Origin: Crocosphaera sp.
GTDB lineage: Bacteria > Cyanobacteriota > Cyanobacteriia > Cyanobacteriales > Microcystaceae
Reading direction: 5' to 3'
DNA length: 34,370 nucleotides
Assembly (NCBI GenBank): GCA_030066295.1
Contig: JASJBX010000033.1
Coordinates: 1-34,370 of the forward strand
In this document: piece by piece, positions 33,295 through 34,370 of the stretch
How positions within the stretch are numbered: the stretch's first letter is position 1
How the letters are laid out: the number at the start of each line of letters is the position of its first letter
Program-made: the position numbers and the translations under genes
The notes under the pieces: model-generated
Told to the model about the DNA's origin: nothing
Seen by the model: the letters and a program-made list of their open reading frames with translations, nothing else
Database searches by the model: none

Positions 33295-33428
33295 CATTTC
33301 CCCTCAAAATTGCCCTAAAATTTCTTTGTTTTGATTGTAATCTTTTTAGGGGATTTTTTCAACGAACCGAAAACCCTGTACCTTATGACAAGTAGTCTGC
33401 TTATGTTACCGTAATTATCAGTTATTTT

Positions 33429-33926
33429 TTAAGAAAGCCAAGCGGTTTTAATGCGATTCCATAAACTCGAAATTGAAGCTTTCATTTCCTTTTTAAAATA
33501 CCATTGTTGAAAGGCTTTTTCGTATTCTTCTCCTTCGGTTTGAAAGGTTTTAAAGGTATCTAAAGTTAGGGGAAGTCCCAATAAGATCAAGATATATAAT
33601 GACCAGGACAAGGTTCCGGCTGCTAAAAAATTGAGTAACATGGCAAAGGAATTAATAATGCCATAGCGAATAAATTTCCGTTTTAGTTGTCTTTGAAGAT
33701 ATTGATTAAATTCATCTTTTTTGGCTTGCTGTTGTTTTTGTAATAACCAGTCTTTTTCGGCCAATTGTAAAACATCGACATCAATGTCTAATTCTGCTGC
33801 AATTTCCCAAAGTTGAGTACGAGACAATTCTTCAACCTCGGTTTTGCGCGCAATGGCCAAGTGTAAAATTTCTTGAACTTCCTCTTTACGGTAGGATTGA
33901 GGCGGTTGTACTTCAGAAGCAGACAT
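33429..33926 (-). CDS. Two-TM (2TM) domain protein
   Basis: From the ATG at 33926 the protein is 165 residues (MSASEVQPPQSYRKEEVQEI). A TTG at 33989 is in frame but is a poor start. The N-terminal part is helical (EEVQEILHLAIARKTE, then ELDIDVDVLQLAEKDW), resembling a small SHOCT-like or HTH-like helical pair, followed by a basic stretch and two close membrane helices (about 92-110 and 115-135) in the 2TM-domain pattern. A coiled-coil-like tail follows. The function of 2TM proteins is unknown. It lies 134 bp upstream of the DUF697 gene on the same strand, so they could be cotranscribed. Confidence 0.72.
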   Translation of the reverse strand: MSASEVQPPQSYRKEEVQEILHLAIARKTEVEELSRTQLWEIAAELDIDVDVLQLAEKDWLLQKQQQAKKDEFNQYLQRQLKRKFIRYGIINSFAMLLNFLAAGTLSWSLYILILLGLPLTLDTFKTFQTEGEEYEKAFQQWYFKKEMKASISSLWNRIKTAWLS

Positions 33927-34015
33927 ATATCTTAGGTAACTCGGTAGTAACTGACCAAAGGGGTTGAGTCGCTGCAATTGTAAGACCAAACAGGATCTTA
34001 ATCAAGCTGCTCCTC

Positions 34016-34090
34016 TTATATTATGCCCAATTTTTCAATGTTTTGGCTTCTACCGTCGTTATGATTATGGTAAATGCGATCGTGATACAT
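34016..34090 (-). CDS. Possible 24-aa leader or small ORF with strong Shine-Dalgarno
   Basis: On the minus strand, GAAGGAG-ATAA-ATG is followed by MYHDRIYHNHNDGRSQNIEK and LGII before TAA at 34016. It is histidine- and asparagine-rich and resembles no known peptide. It lies 90 bp upstream of the 2TM gene on the same strand and could be a translated leader. The main support is the very good ribosome binding site. Confidence 0.35.
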   Translation of the reverse strand: MYHDRIYHNHNDGRSQNIEKLGII

Positions 34091-34162
34091 TTATCTCCTT
34101 CCCGAAAGAAGACCATAGGCTATGCTGACGGGATGAATTTCGGGGCAGAATCTGTCGGATTG

Positions 34163-34171
34163 TGCTATAAT
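34163..34171 (+). promoter_or_regulatory. Extended -10 promoter (TGC-TATAAT) reading off the right edge
   Basis: TGCTATAAT is a perfect extended -10. It predicts a transcript start near 34178. The first ~190 bases of that transcript are in the window and hold no good ribosome binding site with a start codon. No clear -35 is seen. Confidence 0.55.
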
Positions 34172-34177
34172 CCTCAA

Positions 34178-34370
34178 TAGCAGTAAAGTGCAATAAATAT
34201 TCAGGGGATTGGCTTCCCTTACCTCAGATCGTCGGGACAAATATCGCCCTAGAAATTGTCAAGGTGACGCGACTGGTGAATTAGGTTTAGCGGTGACGCA
34301 CAGCCAAAAAATTAAATAGATTTTAGAGCCGTTGGCGGTCGGTGCGCCCGTGAACGCGCTTATAAACAGC
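34178..34370 (+). other. Unidentified sequence after the promoter: leader RNA or decayed gene
   Basis: This part is richer in GC than neighbouring intergenic DNA. GGTGACGC occurs twice (about 34263 and 34292) and GGG/CCC around 34203-34217 can form a hairpin. One plus frame is open apart from TAG at about 34318 (SDRRDKYRPRNCQGDATGEL before, ILEPLAVGAPVNALINS after), but it lacks a start codon; a minus frame is also open for ~40 codons. It matches none of the riboswitches or housekeeping RNAs I can recall. Either a structured 5' leader or a gene relic is possible. Confidence 0.3.

Noticed and set aside
1-34370. Prophage, toxin-antitoxin pair or biosynthetic cluster
   Set aside because: No integrase, structural phage gene, paired toxin, or assembly-line enzyme is visible. 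The RHH protein at 11822 is next to an AAA ATPase, not a toxin-sized gene.

Overview
The window is chromosomal DNA from a cyanobacterium, most likely a unicellular form of the Cyanothece/Crocosphaera/Rippkaea kind. The evidence is about 17 copies of the HIP1 octamer GCGATCGC, both plastid-type genes ycf46 and ycf35, several cyanobacteria-restricted families (DUF2808, HpsJ-like), heptamer repeats of the (ACTTTTG)n type, and tRNA genes without an encoded CCA end. The genus is inferred from gene style and moderate AT richness, not from a marker gene.

Layout, left to right. 1-4150 (minus strand): a partial secreted DUF2808 protein, PNPase (pnp) with a clear intrinsic terminator, and a von Willebrand A protein. 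4287-8108 (plus strand): a saccharopine-dehydrogenase-like oxidoreductase, an AT-rich accessory patch (long inverted repeat, a probable gene remnant, a membrane/coiled-coil protein), tRNA-Glu(UUC) on the minus strand with a near-consensus promoter, leuB, and a small conserved-looking protein. 8217-11699: dihydroorotase (minus), signal peptidase I, tRNA-Ser(CGA) (minus) and a GtrB-like glycosyltransferase. 11757-14271: an apparent transcription unit of a ribbon-helix-helix protein, the Ycf46 AAA ATPase and Ycf35, closed by a strong terminator. 14280-14490: an 18-bp perfect hairpin and a second hairpin ending in TTCAA, which looks like a relic of an IS200/IS605-type element. 14552-19802: a large protein with an unassigned N-terminal half and a seven-bladed WD40 propeller, then a type II (Ca2+) P-type ATPase.

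20186-23850 (minus): two small proteins, then the tight set pgl - zinc-ribbon/FHA protein - tldD. 24094-26568 (plus): an HpsJ-like membrane protein and an AT-rich orphan type I restriction specificity subunit (HsdS) set between dispersed palindromic repeats. 26619-33926: a fused radical SAM/DUF2344 protein, a STAS-domain regulator, a small plus-strand protein, a 12-TM MFS exporter, a DUF697 protein with a degenerate P-loop, and a two-TM protein. The last 280 bases hold a short ORF with a strong Shine-Dalgarno (minus) and an extended -10 promoter (plus) driving unidentified, moderately GC-rich sequence that runs off the window.

Most of the window is housekeeping. I see no complete defence system, prophage, CRISPR array or biosynthetic cluster. 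The best leads for new biology are the RHH-ycf46-ycf35 unit, the WD40 protein beside the IS200/IS605-like relic, the orphan HsdS, the degenerate GTPase-like DUF697 protein, and the unexplained transcript start near 34178.
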